Source: Pseudomonadales bacterium (lineage in GTDB: Bacteria > Pseudomonadota > Gammaproteobacteria > Pseudomonadales > Azotimanducaceae). Taken from it: a stretch of 64,000 nucleotides of DNA. The stretch's first letter is position 1. Each line of letters opens with the position of its first letter. The DNA lies in contig JAPYNO010000010.1 of the NCBI GenBank assembly GCA_028283025.1, positions 1 to 64,000 of the forward strand, in the 5' to 3' direction. The notes under the pieces were generated by a model that worked only from the letters and a program-made list of their open reading frames with translations, ran no database searches and was not told the origin of the DNA. Of this stretch, positions 36,787 through 44,650 are shown in pieces. A program made the translations under genes and the position numbers.

Positions 36787-36800
36787 TTCATTTACCGCAA

Positions 36801-36843
36801 ATTACTCAGTACAGTGAGTAATTTTACTCAGTTTACTGAGTAA
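36801..36843 (-). promoter_or_regulatory. Tandem palindromes in front of the DUF4143 ATPase gene
   Basis: Two adjacent palindromes: ATTACTCA-6-TGAGTAAT (36801-36822) and TTACTCAG-4-CTGAGTAA (36824-36843). They fill the 58-base gap between the ATPase start and the thrB stop. The half-site TGAGTAAT is shared with the arms of the Fic palindrome at 3855-3884, in opposite relative orientation. A dimeric or tetrameric repressor, perhaps the winged helix of the ATPase itself, is the likely ligand. Confidence 0.55.
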
Positions 36844-36844
36844 T

Positions 36845-37843
36845 TTATAGGCCCTCATTACCATAGAGACTCTTCACCAAGCGTTGAAACCAGCGCGGAT
36901 CCTTGGCTCGACCGGTCGCGAGTACGCGATCAAGCCGCCATTCAGGAAAATAGGCATCGCCCCATTTCGCGAGTTGCTTGACTTGCAACAGACGCGAAAT
37001 CCAGAAGCAGAGCGCGGCGTACAGGCGAATGGCATCAAGATAGACAACTTCGGCCAGCTTCAGGCTGCGAGTCTCTTCATAGCCTGCGACCAATGCATTG
37101 CGCGCTACCGGCCGTATCATGCCTTGAGCATCCACCGCCCAGTCGTTGAGCGCAACGGCAATATCGAACGCAAGCAGCGCCTTGGAAGCGTGATGAAAAT
37201 CGATCACGGCGACAAGCGCATCACCTTCAAAAAGCGCATTGTCACGAAACAAATCGCCATGCACGATCCCCTTCGGCAGCGCTTGTACATCTGCGCGCTC
37301 AAGCAGCGCACCGACCATGCTCACAGCCTTATCCAATCCATGCGAGGTCTCGGAATCAAGAAGCGTCCGCACCTCGTCTGCCTTCGTCCTCAACCAGTTC
37401 GCATCCCGCGGATGCGGCTCGGCAGCATGACCGAGCGGCTCAGCCGCTTCGTGCATGTGGCCAAGAAATGCACCGATTGCTCGGCATTGCGACTCGCTCG
37501 GCACTCGTGGATGCTTCCCAGAAAAGCGTTTCACCACACAAGCGTCACGGCCGCTCACACTTGCGGTGCGCGCACCTGAAGACGTGGTCAAAGGCACAGG
37601 CACAGACAGTCCACTTTCTGCCAAGTGCTCAACCAACGAAAAGGCGAATCGATCTCCCAGAACATCTGACTCAAGCAGGGTCACCACCAGCGCTTCAGTG
37701 CCTTCGGGCGATACGGCTTCTACAAGGTAGTTTGAGTTCTCGATGCCATGCTTGGCCGGCTCGACAGACAGGATTTCTACAAATCCGTATTCGCCAAGCA
37801 AGCGCTCAAGAGCCTGCGTGCCAAGCTCTGTATGCGCAGCCAT
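36845..37843 (-). CDS. thrB: Homoserine kinase (APH-fold, ThrB type II)
   Basis: 332 residues with a protein-kinase/aminoglycoside-phosphotransferase fold: GIENSNYLVEA nucleotide loop, KGIVHGDLFRDNALF catalytic loop and AVIDFHHASKALLAFDIAV metal-binding loop. This is the pseudomonad-type ThrB, not the GHMP kinase. It phosphorylates homoserine for threonine synthesis. In Pseudomonas-like genomes it lies next to polA and DUF2782; here it is next to dsbA, so the block is rearranged. Confidence 0.92.
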   Translation of the reverse strand: MAAHTELGTQALERLLGEYGFVEILSVEPAKHGIENSNYLVEAVSPEGTEALVVTLLESDVLGDRFAFSLVEHLAESGLSVPVPLTTSSGARTASVSGRDACVVKRFSGKHPRVPSESQCRAIGAFLGHMHEAAEPLGHAAEPHPRDANWLRTKADEVRTLLDSETSHGLDKAVSMVGALLERADVQALPKGIVHGDLFRDNALFEGDALVAVIDFHHASKALLAFDIAVALNDWAVDAQGMIRPVARNALVAGYEETRSLKLAEVVYLDAIRLYAALCFWISRLLQVKQLAKWGDAYFPEWRLDRVLATGRAKDPRWFQRLVKSLYGNEGL

Positions 37844-37846
37844 GGG

Positions 37847-38494
37847 CTACTCGACAGCGGATTGGCTTCGCATCAAGCGCACCTGCTCGATCAAGTGTTC
37901 AACGATTTGCAGCTGCGCTGCGCCTCCGAACCCCGGCGGCGGCGTGACCTTGTACTCGCCAGCAACGATGAGCGCTGGCACCGAAGTAATTCGGAACACT
38001 CGCGACAGCGCATCGGCTTGCCGCACCTTGGTCTGCACAGCAAAGGAGTGAAGCGCCTTGTCGAGCGTCTCGGCATCAATATCGGCATAGTCTTGAAACA
38101 GGCGTTCAAGGATGTCCTTGCGCAGGACATTGAGGTTGCGCACATGCAAAGCCTCGAATATCTGTGCGTGCATTTGTTCCAAAACGCCGATCTGCTCGCT
38201 CGCATAATAGACCGCAGCGAGCATCTGGTACGGTTCACTAAAGGTCGCTGGCACGCGCCTGAGGCTCACGTCCGCAGGCACGTCCGACAGCCAGCTATTG
38301 AGCGGCCCTTCAAGGCTCATGCAATGCGGACAGGCGTAGGAAAAAATCTCGGTGACTTCGATTGAATCATCGGGGGTTTCGGAAGGCACCGGCAAGCGCA
38401 CATAGTGGATGCCTTCTTCAAACTGCTGCTGCGCATGCGCCGCAACCCCAATGAATATCGCAATCAGCGCCGTAGCAAGCTTTGATTTCATCAC
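37847..38494 (-). CDS. dsbA: Thiol:disulfide interchange protein DsbA
   Basis: 215 residues with a signal peptide (ATALIAIFIGVAAHAQ). The active site CPHC is at residues 55-58 (FSYACPHCMS) and a cis-proline loop in RITSVPALIVAGEY. It introduces disulfides into periplasmic proteins and would be reoxidised by DsbB. The start overlaps the cytochrome c4 stop, and three bases separate it from thrB. Confidence 0.94.
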   Translation of the reverse strand: MMKSKLATALIAIFIGVAAHAQQQFEEGIHYVRLPVPSETPDDSIEVTEIFSYACPHCMSLEGPLNSWLSDVPADVSLRRVPATFSEPYQMLAAVYYASEQIGVLEQMHAQIFEALHVRNLNVLRKDILERLFQDYADIDAETLDKALHSFAVQTKVRQADALSRVFRITSVPALIVAGEYKVTPPPGFGGAAQLQIVEHLIEQVRLMRSQSAVE

Positions 38495-39114
38495 AGCAAC
38501 CCCGAAATATAGTTGGCAACCGCTTCGATTTCGGCATCAGTCAATTGATGTGCCGTGTCACGCATCATACCGCCCATACGCTCGTCAGTGGTTCGCTCGC
38601 CTTCCCGATACGCCTTCAATTGCTGCACGAGATACGTTCGCGACAGCCCTTTGAGCGATGGAAATCCAGCAGGCACGTTGCCTGTGCCCGACGGACTGTG
38701 ACATGCCGTGCAGGCCGAAACGGATTTTTCCGTGATGCCGGCGCGATAAATTTGCTCGCCGTCTTCGAGATTGCCCATGTCAAGCGCCTGACCTTGGCGC
38801 GGCGTGAGCGATGCGTACCACGCTGCGATATTGGCGATGGTCTCATCGCTCATCGTATCAAGCTGACCTGCCATCAAGGGAATGTTGCGCTCGCCCGAGC
38901 GAATATGAAGCATTTGGTCGTACAGGTACTTGGCGCCCTGACCAGCGAGGCTTGGGTATTCGGGCAGAAGGGTGCTGCCATCTGCGGCGTGACAGGCGAT
39001 GCAGGCGACCGATGCCTGCTCACCGGCCTGCAGGTCAGCAGCTTGTGCCGGCACGAACAGGCTAGCGCCGAGACCAATAAGGATAGGCGCGAAGTGCTTG
39101 CAGTAAATGCTCAA
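38491..39114 (-). CDS. Dihaem cytochrome c4
   Basis: 207 residues, a Sec signal peptide (ending VPAQAADLQ) and two haem sites: CIACH at 38-42 and CTACH near 136-140, each with a downstream Met-containing motif (IPLMAGQL and GMMRDTAHQLT). Cytochrome c4 carries electrons to terminal oxidases, so it may feed the caa3 oxidase encoded 3 kb away. It is divergent from engB with 50 bases between, the usual arrangement. Confidence 0.95.
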   Translation of the reverse strand: MSIYCKHFAPILIGLGASLFVPAQAADLQAGEQASVACIACHAADGSTLLPEYPSLAGQGAKYLYDQMLHIRSGERNIPLMAGQLDTMSDETIANIAAWYASLTPRQGQALDMGNLEDGEQIYRAGITEKSVSACTACHSPSGTGNVPAGFPSLKGLSRTYLVQQLKAYREGERTTDERMGGMMRDTAHQLTDAEIEAVANYISGLL

Positions 39115-39164
39115 GGTAGGGACAACGTAAGATGCGAATCAATGCGTCATTATAGCGGTTGGTC

Positions 39165-39764
39165 ATGGGCGCTCGTCTCGACGCGCAATTTCTCACCAGC
39201 GCATCTTCCATTGAAGATGCGCCGAACGATGCCGTACCGGAAGTCGCGTTCATTGGACGCTCAAACTCAGGCAAGTCAAGCGTGCTCAATTGCCTCACTG
39301 GCCAAACCAAGCTTGCGCGCACCAGCAAGACGCCTGGGCGCACGCAGCGATTCAACTACTTTGAAGCCAGGAACCTCGGTCGCCTCGTTGACCTGCCGGG
39401 CTACGGCTTCGCCAAGGTCTCGAAGAAAGTCGCCAGTGCATGGCAGCGGGACATTTTCCAGTTTCTTGAGCATCGCTCGCAGCTCTGTGGTCTGGTGCTC
39501 GTCATGGATGCGCGCCACCCATTTCGAGACAGCGATGTTGACATGATCGAAACTTGCAAGCATCAAAGGCTGCCGATACTGGCGCTACTCAACAAGTCCG
39601 ACAAGCTCTCGAAGAACGCCAAACTCAATTGTCTGCGCGGCGCACTGGCCACGCTCGCATCGCACCAGTTGGAAAGTGCCCATGTCCTGATTTTCTCCGC
39701 CCGCACCAGTGAAGGCGCCGATGAGACGCGCGAGTGGATTCGCACACGGCTGCAATCGCTGTGA
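39165..39764 (+). CDS. engB: Ribosome biogenesis GTPase EngB/YihA
   Basis: 199 residues from the ATG at 39165 (a TTG lies six bases earlier). G1 GRSNSGKSS at 31-39, G3 DLPGYGFAKV, G4 LLNKSDKL and G5 FSARTSEG are all present. It assists 50S subunit assembly. Its usual partner cytochrome c4 is upstream on the other strand. Downstream, where polA or another housekeeping gene would be expected, a decayed R-M pair has been inserted. Confidence 0.95.
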   Translation: MGARLDAQFLTSASSIEDAPNDAVPEVAFIGRSNSGKSSVLNCLTGQTKLARTSKTPGRTQRFNYFEARNLGRLVDLPGYGFAKVSKKVASAWQRDIFQFLEHRSQLCGLVLVMDARHPFRDSDVDMIETCKHQRLPILALLNKSDKLSKNAKLNCLRGALATLASHQLESAHVLIFSARTSEGADETREWIRTRLQSL

Positions 39765-39866
39765 CACAAGAACGAAGCCCTCGCTATACGCTGTTCCTCA
39801 CCTCGGCAAGTACCGTGTTACGCTAACGCTCGAACAAATGAGCATCCGCCTCGCGGAAAAGATAAG

Positions 39867-40463
39867 TTGGCGCAGTTGAAGCAAATGCCTCCGGTCTCCG
39901 TGCACCCTTCGTTGCTGAAGCAATGGGGCGGCATCTGGAAAAGTACGCGAGGCCGTTCGAGAAACGGGGAAGAGCGCAAGAAACACCCTCAGTCTTTCGA
40001 TAAGGCGCAAGGCATTGAGTTCGGCAAGGTGTTTGATTCAGCATTCGGAAACTCACTAGCCACAATGCTTGGAAAAATTCCCGTAGTATCTCCTAGCGCG
40101 AATGCTCTCACACCTGAAGGTAGAGATTGCGTAGAGGTAGGCCCCACACGGATTATCGGAGGCATACGACCTCAGAATTACGATGCTGCATACCGTCCGG
40201 ACGGCCCGCGTATCGTCTTTGATAGCAAAACCTTGAACGACCAAAAGAGCATAGGCAAGAACTAGCAGAACATGGTCAATGACCTAGCTTCAGAAGCGGC
40301 GACAGTCCATACTCGCTTTCCATTCTGCATCGTCGCGTTTGTCGTGGTGGTTCCTGCCCCAGCGTTGCTTGATCGTCAGTATCGTGCCATTGCCAGCACG
40401 CTCGAACGTTTAGGTTCCAGACGCGACGAATTGGATCAACATCTTCCGCCGCATATTCAATAG
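39867..40463 (+). pseudogene. Type II restriction endonuclease, nonsense codon and 3' truncation
   Basis: The frame from 39867 (TTG) encodes 132 residues, then a TAG at 40263-40265, then continues open in the same frame to 40463 (MVNDLASEAATVHTRFPF, then VAFVVVVPAPALL and LERLGSRRDELDQH). The TAG most likely replaced a TGG (W). A PD-(D/E)xK-like centre is seen just before the stop (DGPRIVFDSKTLND). The protein also seems cut short at the 3' end. It precedes and pairs with the methyltransferase at 40493. The true 5' start is uncertain because no good ATG is present before 39885. Confidence 0.7.
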
Positions 40464-40492
40464 AGAAGATCTGACAAGTTTGGGATACGGTG

Positions 40493-41497
40493 ATGTTTGA
40501 GATTGGCGCCAGCAAGTGCCCGCCTACAGCGAAGAAATTGCGCGGCGGCTATTACACACCTCAGCCACTAGCAGATTACCTTTGCAATTGGGCTATCCGA
40601 AGACCTGACGACCTTGTGCTCGAGCCAAGCTGCGGCGACGGCAGCTTCATTCGAGCGGCCGCGCCGAGGCTCTCGACAAGTGGGAGCATCACGGCCATCG
40701 AACTAGTGGCCGACGAGATAGCAAAAGCGCAGCGATCACTTGCGGACATAGACCCAAGCATTGAATGGAAATGCGGGAGCTTCTTCGATTTTGCGCCTCA
40801 ACACTTGCCGAGCCCGAGTTTCGATGTCATCGTAGGAAACCCTCCATTCATTCGATTTACCCCGAATGATCTTGCGAACTACCGCAAGGCGCATCCATCC
40901 AAGCTTATTTCGCTCTCTGGCGTGAATCGGCCGGACTTCCCACAGAGCCTAGAAAGATACATTCAATCCGGGGAAGCAAATGGGGTGCACAGAGGCTACA
41001 AATGCAGAGTTCGAAATCGCTGGTTTGACGTGCCGTCCGTTTACGCACCAGATGCCTTCATGTATCGCCAGATACATCATGCGCCATTGCTGATCGCAAA
41101 CCACACTGGAGCCACCTCGACCGATACGGTTCATCGCGTCCGGCTTTTACCCACTCGAAACATTGAAGTCGAGAAGCTGTGTGGGTCACTCGTGAACTCG
41201 GTTTCCTTCGCGAGCTCCGAAGTTTTAGGCAGAAGCTATGGTGGAGGCGTCTTGGAACTCGAACCGCGTGAGGCCGAGAAGTTGCCGATTCCGTTTTCCG
41301 AAGACTATGGGGTCGATGTGGACTACTTGGATAAGAAGCTTCGCGCAGGGGACTTGGAAGCGGCGCTCGATCATGGAGACGATGTGCTTCTTCGCGAAGG
41401 GTGCGGGCTGTCGAAAACTGATATAGATAGAGCGCGGTCAGCTTGGCGGAGACTGCGAGACCGGAGGCACTCGCGCAAACACGGACAGCGCAGCTAA
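40493..41497 (+). pseudogene. Eco57I-like DNA methyltransferase with a large internal deletion
   Basis: 334 residues, one open frame. It retains GGYYTPQPLADYL (motif X), EPSCGDGSF (motif I) and GNPPFIRF (motif IV), but immediately after motif IV it jumps to the equivalent of about residue 330 of the related methyltransferase at 4076 (YKCRVRNRWFDVP matches YKCRSRTPWYSVP). About 220 residues are missing, including the rest of the catalytic core and the TGDNSFF part of the recognition domain, so methylation activity is improbable. The deletion kept the frame. The 3' end overlaps polA by four bases. Confidence 0.8.
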
Positions 41498-44202
41498 TGC
41501 GCCTCGTCCCAATTCTCGCCGCGCCCTACTGACACCGGCAAGGGCACAATCAGCGAAACGGCTGACTCCATTCGCTCGGTGACACCCGCAATCAAGGCAT
41601 CGGCTTCGCTGTCCCGGACCTCAAAGACAAGCTCATCGTGCACCTGCATGATCATCTTGGCGTCCACCCCGCCCTGTGTCAGCCACGCATCGATGTCGAT
41701 CATCGCCTTCTTGATGATGTCCGCCGCACTGCCCTGCATCGGCGCATTGATGGCGAGCCGTTCCGCGCCCGCCCGCCTTGGCGCACGAGTTGAAGCAATG
41801 TCGGGCAGATGCACGCGGCGGCCCATGATGGTCTCGACATAGCCAGTGTCTCGCGCGCGCACCTTGATCTCATCCATGAAGGCTCTCACGCCGCTATAGC
41901 GGTTGAAGTAGCGATTCATATAGCTTTGCGCCTGCGAGCGAGGAATGCTCAGGCGCTTCGCAAGCCCAAAAGCGCCCATGCCGTACATCAAGCCGAAATT
42001 GATCATCTTCGCGATTCGACGTTCCTCATCGCTCACGGCATCGACCGCCACTTCAAAGACCTCGGCCGCGGTCATGGCATGCACATCGCGCCCCTCATTG
42101 AAATACTCGATCAGGTGCTGATCGTGCGATAGATGCGCCATGATTCTGAGTTCAATCTGCGAATAGTCCGCAGCCACAAGGCAGTAGCCGTCCGGCGCCA
42201 CAAAAGCCTGTCGAATGCGACGCCCCTCAGGCGTGCGAATGGGGATGTTCTGCAAGTTCGGGTCGGACGACGCTAAGCGCCCGGTGCTCGCGACGCATTG
42301 ATGATAGGACGTATGCACGCGCCCGGTCTCGGCATTGATCTGCTCAGGCAGGCGGTCGGTGTAGGTCGATTTCAGTTTGGCGAGCGAGCGATACTCAAGA
42401 ATGAGCTTCGGCAGCGCGTCCTCGCGCGCGAGCTCTTCGAGCACCGACTCATCGGTTGATGGCTGTTGCGTGCTAGGGGATTTCTTGATGACGCGCAGGC
42501 CGCGACGATCAAAAAGTATGTGCTGCAGCTGCTTCGGCGAATTGAGATTGAACGCCTCGCCAGCCTCGTCGTAGATCTGATCGCGCAGGTGCTTGATCGC
42601 ATCACCCATCTCAAAACTGTACTGCGCGAGCGCCTTGCCGTCGATCAACGCGCCGCTGCGCTCCATGCGTGCGAGCACCGATGCAAGCGGCAGCTCAATT
42701 GACTCGTAGAGGGATTGCAGTTCGGGCGCATCAGCAAGCTGCGGCGCCAGATGCCGATGCAGCCTGAGCGTGATGTCAGCGTCTTCGGCGGCATATTTGG
42801 CCGCCGTCTCAAGTTCGACTTCATGAAAGCCGATCTGCTTCTTGCCACGTCCCGCGACATCCTTGAATGCAGTCGTCTTGGCACCGAGGTAGTGCTTCGC
42901 CATGTCGGTCATATTGTGGCGCGTCGCGCTCGAATTGAGCATGAAAGACTCAAGCTGCGTGTCATTCGCGAGTCCATTGAGTTCGATGCCCGCATTGCCG
43001 AGCACGAGGGCATCGTACTTGAAGTGCTGCCCAATCTTAGGCAAATTTTCATCTTCTATGAGGGATTTGAGCTTGGCAAGCACAGTTTCGCGAGGCAACT
43101 GTTCGCTGCTCGCCAAGGTCGTGTGACCAAAAGGCACATAGGCCGCATGACCTGGCTCGCAAGCAAACGAAATGCCGACTAGGCGCGCCTGCATGGGCAT
43201 GGCGCTCGTCGTCTCTGTGTCGAGAGCGAATTCACCGGCGGATCTGAGCCGCTCAATCCAAGCGTCCAAGTGGGCTTCATCGATAATCAGTTCGTAGTTG
43301 ACCTCTTCTGGCGTGTCTTCAGGCTCTGGTGCCGCCTCAACGGCTTCCGAAGCGTCGAGAAGCTTCTCAAGCAGCGTGCGGAACTCAAGGCGCTCGTATA
43401 TCTCGCGCAGCTTGTTGGCATCGGGTGGGCTCGGAATAAGGTCATCCAAGCCCATGCCGAGGTCGAGTTCGGTACGAATAGTCGCGAGATCCTTTGAAAC
43501 TGGCAGCATGTCAAGTGACGCTCGCAGATTCTCGCCGATCTTGCCGCCGAACTCTTCAGCATGTTCGATGATGTTCTCCACTGTCCCGTACTGCTTCAGC
43601 CACTTGGCAGCGGTTTTGGTGCCGACCTTGTCGATGCCGGGAATGTTGTCCGACGAGTCGCCGCTCAAGGCGAGGGAATCGATGACCTGACTTGGATTGA
43701 CTCCAAACTTCTCGCGCACGCCGTCGATATCGAAGGTCTTATTGGACATGGAATCGACCACCGTCACATGCTCGTTGACAAGCTGCGCCATGTCCTTGTC
43801 CGACGACGAGATGATCGTCTCACGTTTCGCTCTAGTCGCCATGCGCGCGAATGTGCCGATCACATCGTCGGCTTCAACGCCTTCCTTGATGACAAGCGCA
43901 AGGCCCATGGCGCGAATGATCTCGTGAATGGGCGCGATTTGTACAACGAGTTCCGAAGGTGTCGGCGGACGATTCGCCTTGTATTCGGGATAGATCTCAT
44001 TGCGAAAGGTATCGCCCTTGGGGTCGAACACGACGGCGACCGGGCTGTTCGGATAGCTCCTAACGAGCTTATCGATCATCATGATGGTGCCGCGAATCGC
44101 GCCAGTTGGCTCGCCCGCCGCAGTCGTCAAGTTGGGTACGGCGAAAAACGCGCGGAACAGATACGACGAACCGTCAATGAGTAGAATAGGGCCGCTTGGC
44201 AT
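41494..44202 (-). CDS. polA: DNA polymerase I
   Basis: 902 residues. Residues 1-290: 5'-3' nuclease (LLIDGSSYLFRAFFA, VFDPKGDTFRNEIYPEYK, GDSSDNIPGI). Residues about 305-490: proofreading exonuclease (FALDTETTSA, VGISFACEPG, and YAAEDADITL). Residues about 520-902: polymerase A with motif A DYSQIELRIMAH, motif B region RRIAKMINFGLMYGM and motif C QVHDELVFEV. It acts in Okazaki-fragment maturation and repair. The three domains are complete. Confidence 0.98.
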   Translation of the reverse strand: MPSGPILLIDGSSYLFRAFFAVPNLTTAAGEPTGAIRGTIMMIDKLVRSYPNSPVAVVFDPKGDTFRNEIYPEYKANRPPTPSELVVQIAPIHEIIRAMGLALVIKEGVEADDVIGTFARMATRAKRETIISSSDKDMAQLVNEHVTVVDSMSNKTFDIDGVREKFGVNPSQVIDSLALSGDSSDNIPGIDKVGTKTAAKWLKQYGTVENIIEHAEEFGGKIGENLRASLDMLPVSKDLATIRTELDLGMGLDDLIPSPPDANKLREIYERLEFRTLLEKLLDASEAVEAAPEPEDTPEEVNYELIIDEAHLDAWIERLRSAGEFALDTETTSAMPMQARLVGISFACEPGHAAYVPFGHTTLASSEQLPRETVLAKLKSLIEDENLPKIGQHFKYDALVLGNAGIELNGLANDTQLESFMLNSSATRHNMTDMAKHYLGAKTTAFKDVAGRGKKQIGFHEVELETAAKYAAEDADITLRLHRHLAPQLADAPELQSLYESIELPLASVLARMERSGALIDGKALAQYSFEMGDAIKHLRDQIYDEAGEAFNLNSPKQLQHILFDRRGLRVIKKSPSTQQPSTDESVLEELAREDALPKLILEYRSLAKLKSTYTDRLPEQINAETGRVHTSYHQCVASTGRLASSDPNLQNIPIRTPEGRRIRQAFVAPDGYCLVAADYSQIELRIMAHLSHDQHLIEYFNEGRDVHAMTAAEVFEVAVDAVSDEERRIAKMINFGLMYGMGAFGLAKRLSIPRSQAQSYMNRYFNRYSGVRAFMDEIKVRARDTGYVETIMGRRVHLPDIASTRAPRRAGAERLAINAPMQGSAADIIKKAMIDIDAWLTQGGVDAKMIMQVHDELVFEVRDSEADALIAGVTERMESAVSLIVPLPVSVGRGENWDEAH

Positions 44203-44223
44203 TCGAATTGAGAGTCTCGTCTC

Positions 44224-44547
44224 ATGCGTGGTGTGCGCTCTATCATAAACCTGTCCCGAAAGAGCCTGTGTGTCCTCGGCGTGTGCGCGACCCTTGCCTT
44301 AGCGGACGACCCCGCGCTCGTGCCAGCATCAGCCGCACAAGCGATTTCGAGCGCTGACGAGGTCGTTATCACCGAAGAAGGCGAACAAACGACGTATGAG
44401 TACCGTCTCAACGGCGAGCTGCGGCTGATTCGCATAGTTCCGGCAGTCGGCCGCGAGTATTACCTATACCCGGAAGATCAGACGCTCGAAGCTGGCATCG
44501 ACCAGTCGGACGCTCTGCTCGTGCGTTGGAAGCTGCTGGAGTTTTAG
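44224..44547 (+). CDS. DUF2782 protein
   Basis: 107 residues with a likely signal sequence (KSLCVLGVCATLALA). The core VVITEEGEQTTYEYRLNGELRLIRIVP, then EYYLYP, is the DUF2782 signature. Periplasmic, function unknown. Divergent from polA with 21 bases between the starts, an arrangement common in pseudomonads. Confidence 0.85.
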   Translation: MRGVRSIINLSRKSLCVLGVCATLALADDPALVPASAAQAISSADEVVITEEGEQTTYEYRLNGELRLIRIVPAVGREYYLYPEDQTLEAGIDQSDALLVRWKLLEF

Positions 44548-44650
44548 GGAAGTTTTTCTAAGATCGGCAAGGCATTTTAGAATTTAGTACGATCACCATC
44601 ATGCCGGACGGGAAGGCCAAGGGCCTGCAACACGCGCCTCAGAAACCCGC

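Noticed and set aside
38482..39546. 354-codon frame spanning the antisense of cytochrome c4 and the start of engB
   Set aside because: Covers two conserved genes in other frames and contains no plausible domain.
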